From assembly GCF_000007705.1 (NCBI RefSeq), contig NC_005085.1:2365752-2429751 (forward strand): DNA of 64,000 bases. The letters are read 5' to 3'. The notes under the pieces are model-generated. The model was not told the DNA's origin and ran no database searches. It saw only the letters and a list, made by a program, of their open reading frames with translations. Shown here piece by piece: positions 41,270-51,200 of this stretch (position 1 is its first letter; every line of letters begins with the position of its first letter). The position numbers and the translations under genes were made by a program. The stretch is from Chromobacterium violaceum ATCC 12472 (GTDB taxonomy: Bacteria; Pseudomonadota; Gammaproteobacteria; Burkholderiales; Chromobacteriaceae).

Positions 41270-43324
41270 TCAGTTGAAGCGGTAGTCCACCGTCACGCCG
41301 ACCGTGCGCGGGGCACCGACTACGCCCAGATTGTTGCTGCGGGACGCGATCTGGGAATACAGCACACCGCGGTTGGTCAGGTTGTTGACGTAGGCGCGCA
41401 CCCCCCAGCGGGCATCCTCGTAGCCTGTGTTCAGGTTGACCACGGTGTAGTCGCCGGCTTTCAGGTTAGGATCGTTGGTGATTTCCGAATAATAGGACCC
41501 GACGCGGTTCAGGCTGCCGCCAACATAGAAGTTATGCGGCAGGCGCTGTTTGAAGCCTAGATTGATGGTCGTGTGCGGCGCATAGTTGAACTGGTTGCCT
41601 AGAATGCCGGGGTGGGCTGCATCGGTTGCGGTCACCTTGGTGTTGAGCAAACCAAGACCGGCGCTGATCGTCAGCATTGATGTCACCCGGGCCTTACCCT
41701 CCAGCTCTAGACCGTAGCTTTCGCCCTTGGGGATATTGGTAAAGCGAGAGCTGCCGTTCGTCTGCTGCATCGCCTGGTAGCCAGTGTATTGGTTGAAGAA
41801 GGCATTGGCGTTGAGGCTGACCCGGTTGTCCAAGAAGGTCGAGCGGCTGCTCAGTTCATAGGCTGTGACCTCTTCCTTGTTGTAGGTGTAGTACACATAG
41901 TTGTCGTCAAGACCAGAGCCTCCGGCGTTGTAGCCCTTACGAGCTGTCAGCCCCAGCGTGGTGTCCTGACTGTAGCGATAGCTTAAGCCTGCCTTGGGCA
42001 GGAACAAAGTTTCGCCCATATTGTAGTTCGCCTGGCTTTGCCCCCCGACGTCCGGGTTAAACGCGGTGTTGCGGCGCTGCATTTCACGTTCGATGCGGCC
42101 GCCCAGATTTAAACTCCATTTGTCGCTGAGTGCCAAGGTGGTTTCGCCGTAGAGCGCCTCTGTCTTGAGACGATCCTTGGCCAATAGGTTGGGGAACCGG
42201 AAAGTGTGCAGGTTTTGGTCACGATCGTAGTAGTAGACACCCATCATCCCGCTAAGCCAGCCGTTCTGCGGCGCATAGGCCAACCGTGCCTCGACGGTAT
42301 TGCTTTTCTCGTCCAAACGCATGTTCAGGGGAGGAGTGTCGGTATCCTTGAATGTGCTGACGTTGTCCGAATGACCTAGCAGCAGGTGGGCGGTCCAGGC
42401 ATCGTTGAACTGGTATTGCAGATCGGTGCTAACAGTGTTATTGAACGAATCCTGATAGCGTGCCTGGGTGGATAAGCGATGGTATTGGTAGTCGAAGTAG
42501 TTGCCATCGACATAGTTCAGGTACTCGCCTCTGTCCTTGCGATGGGACACGGTCAGCTTGGCGGTGAGGCCTGGCAGCGCGCTGGGCTTCCACAGCAATT
42601 TGCCGCGGTAGCTGCTGTGATTGATCTGAGATCCATCCCAAGGCATTTGGCCCGGGTAGTCGATGAAACCGTGTCCGTTCAGACCTTCCGCGGTCAGGCG
42701 GAAGGCCAGTTCGTCGGTGATCGGGCCGGAGATCATGCCAGCCAGCGTCACTTTTCCATCCCTGTTCTCATAACCGGCGCGCAGCGCGCCCTCCCAGTCG
42801 AAGGTCGGGTCCTTGGTGTTGACCACGATGGCGCCGGCCATGGTGTTGCGGCCTTGGGTGGTGGACTGCGGGCCGCGCAGCACTTCAATCTGCTCCACGT
42901 CCCATGGGCTGGCGTCGACGTAGCGCTGGCCGTTCCAGCTTTCCGACATGCCGTCCACCGTGGTGCTGACGCGCGGGCGGGAGCCGGAGACCAGCGTGTT
43001 GTAGCCGGTGCCGGGACCGGTGCCTTCCACGCCGCGGATATTGACGATGCCGGCGCCGTTGAGCGAGGCGTTGGGCGTTGCGGCCGCCGCGTCATAGACC
43101 GATTTGATCTCGCCAGTGTCGGCGTCGCGCAGCACCGTAACTGCGGTGGTGGTGTCTTTCAGCGAACGGTTAATCTTCTCGCCGGTGACGGTCACGGTGG
43201 GCAGAGCGGTGTCTTGCTGGTCGGCCAGCGCGGACTGGGACAGCGTGACGCCGCCCAGGCAGGCCAGGGCCAGCAGGGTGGCGTGAGCCAGGGCATCGTG
43301 TTTGCGGTGCGGGATTTTTTTCAT
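41270..43324 (-). CDS. vbuA: TonB-dependent catecholate siderophore receptor
   Basis: A 684-residue outer-membrane receptor. A signal peptide ends at ALADQQDTALP (about residue 34). A TonB-box-like PTVTVTGEK and the plug domain (SVYDAAAATPNASLNGAGIVNIRGVEG, RVSTTVDGMSESWNG, VEQIEVLRGPQSTTQGRNTMAGAIVVNTKDP) follow, then a 22-strand barrel ending in VTVDYRFN with a terminal aromatic-Asn. The ATG at 43324 follows GAGGAA. It diverges from the esterase gene across a Fur box. The position matches the viobactin/enterobactin receptor VbuA of C. violaceum, as recalled from the literature. The DNA of the barrel half looks less GC-rich than the plug half. Confidence 0.88.
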   Translation of the reverse strand: MKKIPHRKHDALAHATLLALACLGGVTLSQSALADQQDTALPTVTVTGEKINRSLKDTTTAVTVLRDADTGEIKSVYDAAAATPNASLNGAGIVNIRGVEGTGPGTGYNTLVSGSRPRVSTTVDGMSESWNGQRYVDASPWDVEQIEVLRGPQSTTQGRNTMAGAIVVNTKDPTFDWEGALRAGYENRDGKVTLAGMISGPITDELAFRLTAEGLNGHGFIDYPGQMPWDGSQINHSSYRGKLLWKPSALPGLTAKLTVSHRKDRGEYLNYVDGNYFDYQYHRLSTQARYQDSFNNTVSTDLQYQFNDAWTAHLLLGHSDNVSTFKDTDTPPLNMRLDEKSNTVEARLAYAPQNGWLSGMMGVYYYDRDQNLHTFRFPNLLAKDRLKTEALYGETTLALSDKWSLNLGGRIEREMQRRNTAFNPDVGGQSQANYNMGETLFLPKAGLSYRYSQDTTLGLTARKGYNAGGSGLDDNYVYYTYNKEEVTAYELSSRSTFLDNRVSLNANAFFNQYTGYQAMQQTNGSSRFTNIPKGESYGLELEGKARVTSMLTISAGLGLLNTKVTATDAAHPGILGNQFNYAPHTTINLGFKQRLPHNFYVGGSLNRVGSYYSEITNDPNLKAGDYTVVNLNTGYEDARWGVRAYVNNLTNRGVLYSQIASRSNNLGVVGAPRTVGVTVDYRFN

Positions 43325-43476
43325 CGTTTCATATTCCTCATTGTGATTGTTGTCAGAGTGACCGGAAGCAGTTCGGCGGCGTCGTCTGGCTGGCGAGGAA
43401 TCGTTGGCTAATGCGGCGTACTGAACATGTCGGGCTGTGCTGACCCGAGTGATCGTTGCGATCAATCGATGCGAAT

Positions 43477-43495
43477 GATAATATTTATCATTATC
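43477..43495. promoter_or_regulatory. Fur box between the receptor and esterase genes
   Basis: GATAATATTTATCATTATC matches 16 of 19 positions of the classical Fur consensus and forms a near palindrome in an AT-rich patch. It lies 152 bases before the receptor start and about 80 before the esterase start, so it could repress both divergent transcripts under iron-replete conditions. Confidence 0.8.
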
Positions 43496-43573
43496 AATAT
43501 GCAATCAAAAAGCGGAGCGCGGAGCCTAAACCTGGCCCGGACGGTTCCGCAGCCTGGATCGTTGGAGAGAATT

Positions 43574-44893
43574 GTGGAATCAAATCAGTTGGCTGTAGCG
43601 AGTGCGGCCTGGCTGCAACACCCGGAGGCGGGTGAGCCGCAATGGTGGGACCGGCTGGCCGCCGCGGGCGCGCCGCTGCGCGAGCGGCTGCCGGATGGAC
43701 GCGTGCGCGTGACCTTCCTGTGGCGCGATCCGGCGGGCGGGCCCGCCGCTTCGGCCACGGTCCGCGTGTACGCCGATGTGAACTCCGTCACCGATCATCA
43801 CAGTTCGCAGCCGCAGTCGCTGTCCCGCCTGGGCGATACCGATGTCTGGTGGTGGCAGGCCGTGCTGCCTGCCGACTGGCGCGGCAGCTACGCCTATATC
43901 CCGGTGTCGGCCGGGCAGACGCCGCCCGCGCCGAACGCAGACGTCCGCGAGAGCCGGCTGCGCCATCGCGAGTGGTGGCTAAGCATCATGGGACAGGCCA
44001 TCTCCGATCCGCTCAACCCCGCCGCCGGCTACCGCAGCAGCTGGGGCGCGGCGCTGTCGCCGCTGCATCTGCCCGACGCGCCGGACCAGTCCGCCTGGGC
44101 GGCATGGGACCAGGCCGGGCAGGGGGCGGATCCGCGCCGCTTGGCCGAGATCTGCTGGGACAGCGCCATGCTGGGCAAGGCGCGCCGGGTCTGGATTTAC
44201 CACACCGGCTCCGTGCCGGCCGGACAATGGGCGGAGCGGCCGCTGGCCATCCTGTTGGATGGCCAGCACTGGGCGCAGCGCCTGCCAGTGTTTTCCGCGC
44301 TGGACGAAGACACCCGCCGCGGCCGCTTGCCGCCCGCGGTATATCTGTTGGTGGACAGCATCGACGGCCGCAACCGTGAGGAGGACCTGCCCTGCAATGC
44401 CGATTTCTGGCTGGCATTGCAGGCGGAACTGCTGCCGCAGGCGGCCTTGATCGCCCCGTTCAGCGACCGCGCCGACCGCACCGTGGTGGCAGGGCAGAGC
44501 TATGGCGGCCTGGCGGCGATGTTCGCCGGCTTGCAGTGGCCGGAGCGCTTCGGCTGCGTGCTCAGCCAGTCCGGCTCGTTCTGGTGGCCGCATGTGGAGT
44601 TGCATGAAAGGGCGCGCGCGGCGAGCGCCCGCCGCCTGCCGGGCAGCAAGGGGCGCCTGACCGAGCGGCTGGAGGCGGGCGAGATGCCGCCCGGACGGCT
44701 GCGCGTGTACCAGGAGGTGGGCAGCCGCGAAGAGGTGATGGTGGATGTCAACGACAGCCACCGCGCGGCGCTGGAACGCGCGGGGCACGACGTGCATTAC
44801 CGGGTGTTCGAGGGCGGGCACGACTGGCTGTGCTGGCGCGGCGGTTTGTTGCAGGGGCTGGGCTGTCTGTGGCGGCCTTGGGTCGCCCCCTAA
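43574..44893 (+). CDS. fes: Enterochelin esterase-like siderophore esterase
   Basis: A 439-residue Fes/IroD-type serine esterase that hydrolyses the ester backbone of imported ferric catecholate trilactones to release iron. It has the N-terminal Fes-type domain (VRVTFLWRDPAGG), then the alpha/beta hydrolase part with nucleophile S309 in VVAGQSYGGLAAMFAGLQWPERF, LSQSGSFWW and a C-terminal catalytic His in FEGGHDWLCWRGGL. GTG at 43574 with GGAGAG upstream is chosen. An ATG at 43499 would add 25 codons. No signal peptide is visible, so it acts in the cytosol. It is the first gene of the run esterase-MbtH-NRPS. Confidence 0.9.
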   Translation: MESNQLAVASAAWLQHPEAGEPQWWDRLAAAGAPLRERLPDGRVRVTFLWRDPAGGPAASATVRVYADVNSVTDHHSSQPQSLSRLGDTDVWWWQAVLPADWRGSYAYIPVSAGQTPPAPNADVRESRLRHREWWLSIMGQAISDPLNPAAGYRSSWGAALSPLHLPDAPDQSAWAAWDQAGQGADPRRLAEICWDSAMLGKARRVWIYHTGSVPAGQWAERPLAILLDGQHWAQRLPVFSALDEDTRRGRLPPAVYLLVDSIDGRNREEDLPCNADFWLALQAELLPQAALIAPFSDRADRTVVAGQSYGGLAAMFAGLQWPERFGCVLSQSGSFWWPHVELHERARAASARRLPGSKGRLTERLEAGEMPPGRLRVYQEVGSREEVMVDVNDSHRAALERAGHDVHYRVFEGGHDWLCWRGGLLQGLGCLWRPWVAP

Positions 44894-44965
44894 AAACAAA
44901 CCAGAATCGTCCGAAGGCGGGCCAGGCCCGCCTGCAGGCCGGCTCGCCTTGCTGGAGTGTTCGCC

Positions 44966-45178
44966 ATGAGCGCGGAGCAAACCAATCCTTTCGATGACGA
45001 AAGCCTTTCCTTTCTCGTCCTGGTAAACCGCCAGGACCAGCACAGCCTGTGGCCGTCGCAGTTGCCGACGCCGGCGGGTTGGCGCGCGGTGTTCGGGCCC
45101 GATGGCCGCGCCGCGTGCGTTTCCTATCTCGACGCCAACTGGACCGATATCCGGCCGCGCGCGCTGCGCAGCGGCTGA
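44966..45178 (+). CDS. MbtH-like NRPS accessory protein
   Basis: A 70-residue MbtH family protein: [38 protein letters not shown], ending [12 protein letters not shown]. The three conserved Trp positions and the SLWP / P.GW signatures are present. It binds and activates adenylation domains, here presumably those of the NRPS encoded next. A GTG three codons upstream is an alternative start. The NRPS gene begins 105 bases after the stop. Confidence 0.95.
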   Translation: MSAEQTNPFDDESLSFLVLVNRQDQHSLWPSQLPTPAGWRAVFGPDGRAACVSYLDANWTDIRPRALRSG

Positions 45179-45282
45179 AGCCGCCGCTTCATCATTTTCT
45201 TCATCGTCCCGCCCACGCCGCAGGCCTGGGCGCGGCCGGCCGCGCGCCGGTCGTTCCGATTACCCGCTTTCGGGGAAGCATC

Positions 45283-48200
45283 GTGTTGAGCATTGAAACC
45301 AATCCCTCCGCCGTCGAGCGCGAGCTGCCGCTGTCCGGCTCGCAACTGGGCATCTGGCTAGCGGACCAGATCGCCGAACAGAAAAACACCTACACCGTCG
45401 CCCACTGCGTAGCACTGGACGGCGCCATAGACGCCGAGCGGCTGCGCCAGTCCATCCGTTTGGGCCTGGCCGAGGCCGACACTGTCGTTGGCCATTATCT
45501 GGAAACGCCGGATGGCCCGGTCTTGCGCTTGCCGCGGGGACTGCGCGCCGAGGATCTGCCTCTTGCCGGCATCCAGGATCTGAGCGCCGAGTCCGATCCG
45601 GAAGCGCGCGCGCGCCAGTGGATGCGCGACGATCTGGCCGCCGGGCTGGCGGCCGACGGCGAGCGTCCGCTGTACCTGCACCGCCTGTTCAAGCTGGCGG
45701 GCGGCGCCGGCGAGCGCTGGTTCTGGTATCAGCGCTACCACCATGTTTGCGTGGACGGCTACAGCTTCGCCGCGTTGACCCGCCGCATCGCCGACATTTA
45801 CCAGGCCTTGGGCCGCGGCGAAGCGCCGCCGCCGTCGCCGTTCGTCTCTTTCGCCGCGGTGGCGGCCGAGCGCGAGGCCTACCTGGCCAGCCCGCGCTGC
45901 GAGGAAGACCGCGCGTTTTGGCGCGGCTACGCCGCCGCGTTGCCGCCGCCGTCCACCTTGTCGGCGCGCGACGCGCTGGCCGGCGACGGCGCGGCCAATG
46001 TCGATGTGCTGCGCCGGCGGTTTGAATTGATCGGCGGCGACGCGCGGGCGCTGGGCGGCCTGGCTGCCGGCTTGGGCGCGCCGCAACTGGCCATGGCTGC
46101 CGCTTTCGCCTATCTGGCGAAGATGACGGGCAAAGCGCGGGTGGCGATGGGCATGCCCTTCATGCGGCGGATGGGGTCGGCGGCGCTGCGCGCGACCGGG
46201 CCGGTGGTGAATGTGCTGCCGGTGGCGCTGGATGTCAGCGACGGCGACGATCTGGCTACGCTCGCGCGGCGGCTGGCCGACGAATTGAAGCAAGCGCGGC
46301 GCCGCGAGCGTTACGACGCCGAGCAGATCCAGCGCGACAGCGGCATGGTCGGATCGCGCCGCGCGCTGTACGGCGCGACGTTGAACCTGAAGATCTATGA
46401 CCAGTCGCTGCGGTTGGGCGAGGTGGAAGGCGTCACGCTGCCACTGGCGGTGGGGCCGGTCGAAGACATCGAATTCGGCATCTGGCAGCAGGGCGAGGCG
46501 CTGGTGGTGGAGCTGAGCGCCAATCCGGCGCGCTACGACGCGGCGGAGCTGGAATGGCATGCCTGGCGGCTGCGCGGCTTCATCGCCGCTTTGGCCGGCG
46601 GCGCGAAGGTGGGCGACGCGCCATTGCATAGCGCCGCGGAGAAGGCCGCGTTGGACGAATGGTCGCGCGGTCCGCGCGTCAACGCGCCGGCCGGCGTGCG
46701 CACGGCGATGGACGTGTTCCTGGCCAGCGCCGCGCAATGCGAAAACGAAACCGCGCTGGTCTGCGGCGACGAGCGGCTGAGCTATGGCGAGCTGTCGGCC
46801 CGCGTCGCGCAATTGGGGCGCGAACTGCTGGCGCGCGGCATTGGCGACGGCAGCGTGGTCGGCGTCGCCGTGCCGCGCAGCGTCGACACCGTGGTGTCGA
46901 TACTGGGCACGCTGGCGGCCGGCGCCGCCTTCCTGCCGCTGGATCTGGATTATCCGCCCGAGCGGCTGGCGATGATGTGCGAGGACGCCGCGCCGGCCTT
47001 GTTGTTGACCCGCTCCGACGTTTGCGGCCGGCTGCCGGACCTGCCGGCGCTGTGCCTGGATGATGGCGAGGTCCGCGCGCGGTTGGCCGCCCGCTCCGCC
47101 CAGCCGCTGGACGACGCGGAACGGCTGCGTCCGCTGAATGGCGACCGGCTGGCCTACATGATCTACACCTCCGGCTCCACCGGGAAGCCGAAAGGCGTGA
47201 TGATCGCCCACGCCAGCTTCCTCAACCTGCTGCTGAGCCAGCAGACTGGACTGTTCGGCGACTTCGTCCGCGGCCGGGGCCGCCGAGTGCGCACGATGCA
47301 GACCGCCTCGCTGTCCTTCGACGGCGCGCTGGAGCAGTTGTTCTGGCTGTTGATGGGCCAGGAAGTGCATTTGTGCGACGAGGAATTGCGCCGCGACGCC
47401 CAGCAGCTGGTGGAGCTGGTGCGCCGCGAGCGCATCGACGAGATGGACGTGCCGCCGTCGCTGCTGCGGCAGATGCTGGATTGCGGCCTGATGGACGACG
47501 GCCATTGGCAGCCCGGCATGGTGATGGTGGGCGGCGAGGCGGTGCCGCCTGCGCTGTGGAAGGAGATGCGCGGCTACACGCAGCTGCATTTCCATAATTT
47601 CTACGGCCCGACCGAATACACGATCTCCGCGCTGGGCGCGCCGGGGACCATCGCCGAGGAGCCAGTGGTGGGCCGGCCGGTGGCCAATACCCGCGCGCTG
47701 GTGCTGGACGCCGCGCTGCGTCCGGTGGCGATAGGCGTGGCCGGCGAGTTGTATCTGGCCGGCGACGGCCTGGGACTTGGGTATCTGAACCGCCCGTCGC
47801 TGACCGCGTCGCGCTTCGTCGCCAGCCCCTTCGGCGACGGCGAGCTGATGTACCGCACCGGCGACCTGGTGCGCTGGAACGCCCATGGCCAGATGGATTT
47901 CATCGGCCGCGTCGACCACCAGATCAAGGTGCGCGGCTTCCGCATCGAGATGGGCGAGGTCGAGCACGCGCTGGCCAGCCTCCCCGGCGTCAACGCCGCC
48001 GTGGCGCTGGCCGAAGCGGTCGGCGGCAGCCACCGCCTGATCGCCTACTGCACGATGGCCGAGGCCGGCCGCCATGAGGAGGCGGGGCTGTCCGCCGCGC
48101 TGTTGGCGCAGCTGGCGGAAACGCTGCCCGACTACATGGTGCCGTCGGCGCTGGCGGTGCTGCCGGAATGGCCGGTCAACATCAACGGCAAGATAGACCG

Positions 48201-51200
48201 CAAGGCGCTGCCGGCGATCCGGCCGCAGAACGCCGCTTCTGGCCGCGAACCGGCCAACGAGGCCGAGCGCCTGCTGTGCGCGGCGGTGGCCAGAGTCTTG
48301 AATCTGGAGCAGACCGGCCCCGACGACGATTTCTTCCAGCTGGGCGGCGACAGCATCTCGGCGATGAGCCTGGGCACCGAGCTGCGCCGCGCCGGCTTCC
48401 TGCTGCGTCCGCGCGACGTGTTCGCCAAGCGCACGCCAGCCGGCATGGCCGCGGCGCTGAAGCCCTTGGCCGCCGCCAATCCGGCGGCCGACGACAAGGC
48501 AGGCCCGGTGGGCAAGCTGCCCATCGTCAGCTGGTTCGCCGAGCAATACGGCATGGCCAGCCGCTTCGTGCAGGGCGTGTGGCTGAAGGCGCCGGCGGCG
48601 CTGAGTGCCGAGCAGCTGGCCGCCGGCCTCTTGGCCTTGCAGCGCGCCCACTCCGCCTTGCGCAGCCGCGCTGCCGACGGCCAGCTGCATATCGATGCCG
48701 CGCCGGCCGCGCTGGACGCGCGCATGCTGATCGAGGCGGCCGCGGACGCGACGCCGGACAGCCTGTTCGAAACCGCCTGCGCGCGGTTGGACCCAGCGGA
48801 CGGCGTGATGCTGCACGCGGCCTTGCGGGATGGCGCGGATGGCAAGCACGTGCTGCTGGCCATCCACCACCTGGCGGTGGACGGCGTGTCATGGCGCGCG
48901 CTGCTGCCGGAACTGCAGGCCGCGTGCGAAGCGGCGATGGCCGGGCAGCGCGCCCAGCTGCCGCGCGAGGAGTTCGGCCTGCGCGAATGGGCGAAAACGC
49001 TGGCGGCCCAGGCGCCGGCCCGCCGCGGCGAGTTGGCGATGTGGCGCGGCATGCTGGCCGAGCCGGCCGACGCGCTGAGCGCCAAGGCGCTGGACGCCGT
49101 CCGCGACCGCCACGAGACGGCCCGCCACCAGCGCGCGCTGCTCGGCGAAGCGGCCAGCGCGGCGCTGTTGCAGCGGCTGCCCAATGCTTGCCGCGCGACG
49201 GTGGAGGAAATCCTGCTGGCGGCGCTGCTGCTGGCCTGCCGCGGCGAATTCGACGCGCGGCGCTTGCGCGTCGGCCTGGAGTCGCACGGCCGCCACGCCG
49301 GCGACGACGGCATCGACCTGGGCCGCGCCGTGGGCTGGCTGACCGCCGAGTACCCGGCGCTGTTCGACCTGTCGGCGCAGCCGGCCGGCGACGCCGCGGC
49401 CTTGGCGGCGCTGCGCGCGGTCAAGCGCGTGATGCGGGCGATACCGGACCACGGCCTCGGCTACGGCGTGCTGCGTTATCTGGACGAAGAGCACGGCCCG
49501 GCGCTGGGCGCGCTGGAGGCGCAAAACCGCCCGACACTGCTGTTCAACTACCTGGGCCGCTTCCAGTCCGGCGACGGCGAATGGACGCCGTTGGCGGCCG
49601 GCGGCCGCTTCGCCGACGCCTTCGCCGTCGACATCGATCCGGCCCTGCCGCTGCAGTACGGACTGGAGGCCAATGTCTTCATCGACGAGTCCGGCGCCGC
49701 GCCGCGCGTGGCGGTCAATTGGACTTGGGCCTACGCGCTGTATGGCGCCGACACCATAGCCCGTCTGGGACAGCGGATGGACAGCGCCATCGCCGCGCTG
49801 GCCCGTCTGGCCGAACGCGATCCGTTGGCCGCGGCGGACACCTTGGTGGCCGCCGAGACGCGGAGCGGCAATGGCGCGCCGTTGGCCGACGCCGAGCTGG
49901 CGGCGCTTTGCGCCCGCCACGGCCGCCTGGCCGCCGCGCTGCCGGTGCTGCCGCTGCAGCAGGGCCTGCTGTTCCACGCCCAGCTGGGAGAGGCGGCCGG
50001 CAAGTACAACTCCATCACCCGCGTCACCTTCGAAGGACCGCTGGATGCCGACAGGCTGCGCGCGTCGCTGGCGGCGGTATTGCGCCGCCACCCGCAGCTG
50101 GCTGCCGGCTTCGACAGCGAGGCCCAGGCCGAGCCGCTGCAGTTGCTGCCGCTTGTTCTGCCTGAATGGCCGTGGCGCGAGCTGGAGCTGGCGGCGACCG
50201 CTGACGAGACGCAAGCCTTGCAGGCGCTGGAGCAGGAAGAACTGGACCGCGATTTTGCGGTCGGCGGCCCCGGCGACGGTCCGCTGCTGCAGGCCACGCT
50301 GGCGCGTCACGGCGGCCAGTCCACGCTGTTCCTGACCGCGCATCATTTGATTGTCGATGGTTGGTCCACGCCCATCCTGCTGCGCGATCTGCTCGCCGCC
50401 TATGGCGACGGGCCGGACACGCTGCCGCCCATCCGCGTCGACTACCCCAGCGTGGTGCGCGCGCTGGCGGCGCGCGACCTGACGCCGGCGCGCCAGCTGT
50501 GGCTGCGGACGCTGGACGGCGTCAAGCCGACGTTGTTGTTCGGCCAGCAGACGGCCGCGCCGGAAGTGCGGGAATTCGAACTGGTGCTGCCGCAAGCGCT
50601 GGAAGACGCGCTGACCGAGCGCTGCCGCGAACGCGGCCTCACGCTGAACACCGCGCTGCAGGGCATGTGGGGCGCGCTGCTGTCGGTGCTGACTGGCCGC
50701 AACGACGTGGTGTTCGGCTCGCCGGTGTCGGGCCGCTTCAGCGCGGTGGACGGCGTGGATGAGCATATCGGCCTGTTCAGCAACACCATCCCGGTGCGGG
50801 TGGCCCTGCGGCCGGACGCGCCGCTGTGGGAGCAGCTGGCCGATCTTCAGGCGCGGCAGATCCGCTTGCTGGAGCATGACGGCATCGGGCTGGGCGAAAT
50901 CCAGCGCTTGGCCGGCGCGACCACGCTGTTCGACACGCTGCTGGTGGTGGAAAACTACCCGGACCAGGACATGCAGTCGCGCGACTACCACGGCGCGCGC
51001 ATCGCAGCGCTGCGCAATCGCGGCCATACCCACTATCCGCTGACCGTGCTGGCGCTGCCGGGCGACGGGCTGCGCCTGTTGATCGAGTACCGCAACCTGG
51101 TGAAGCAGCCGCAACAACTGGCCGAACGCATGTTGGCGCTGCTGGAGCATCTGGCTTATCAGCCGGAACTGCCGTGGTCGGCCTTCAACCCGCTGACCGG

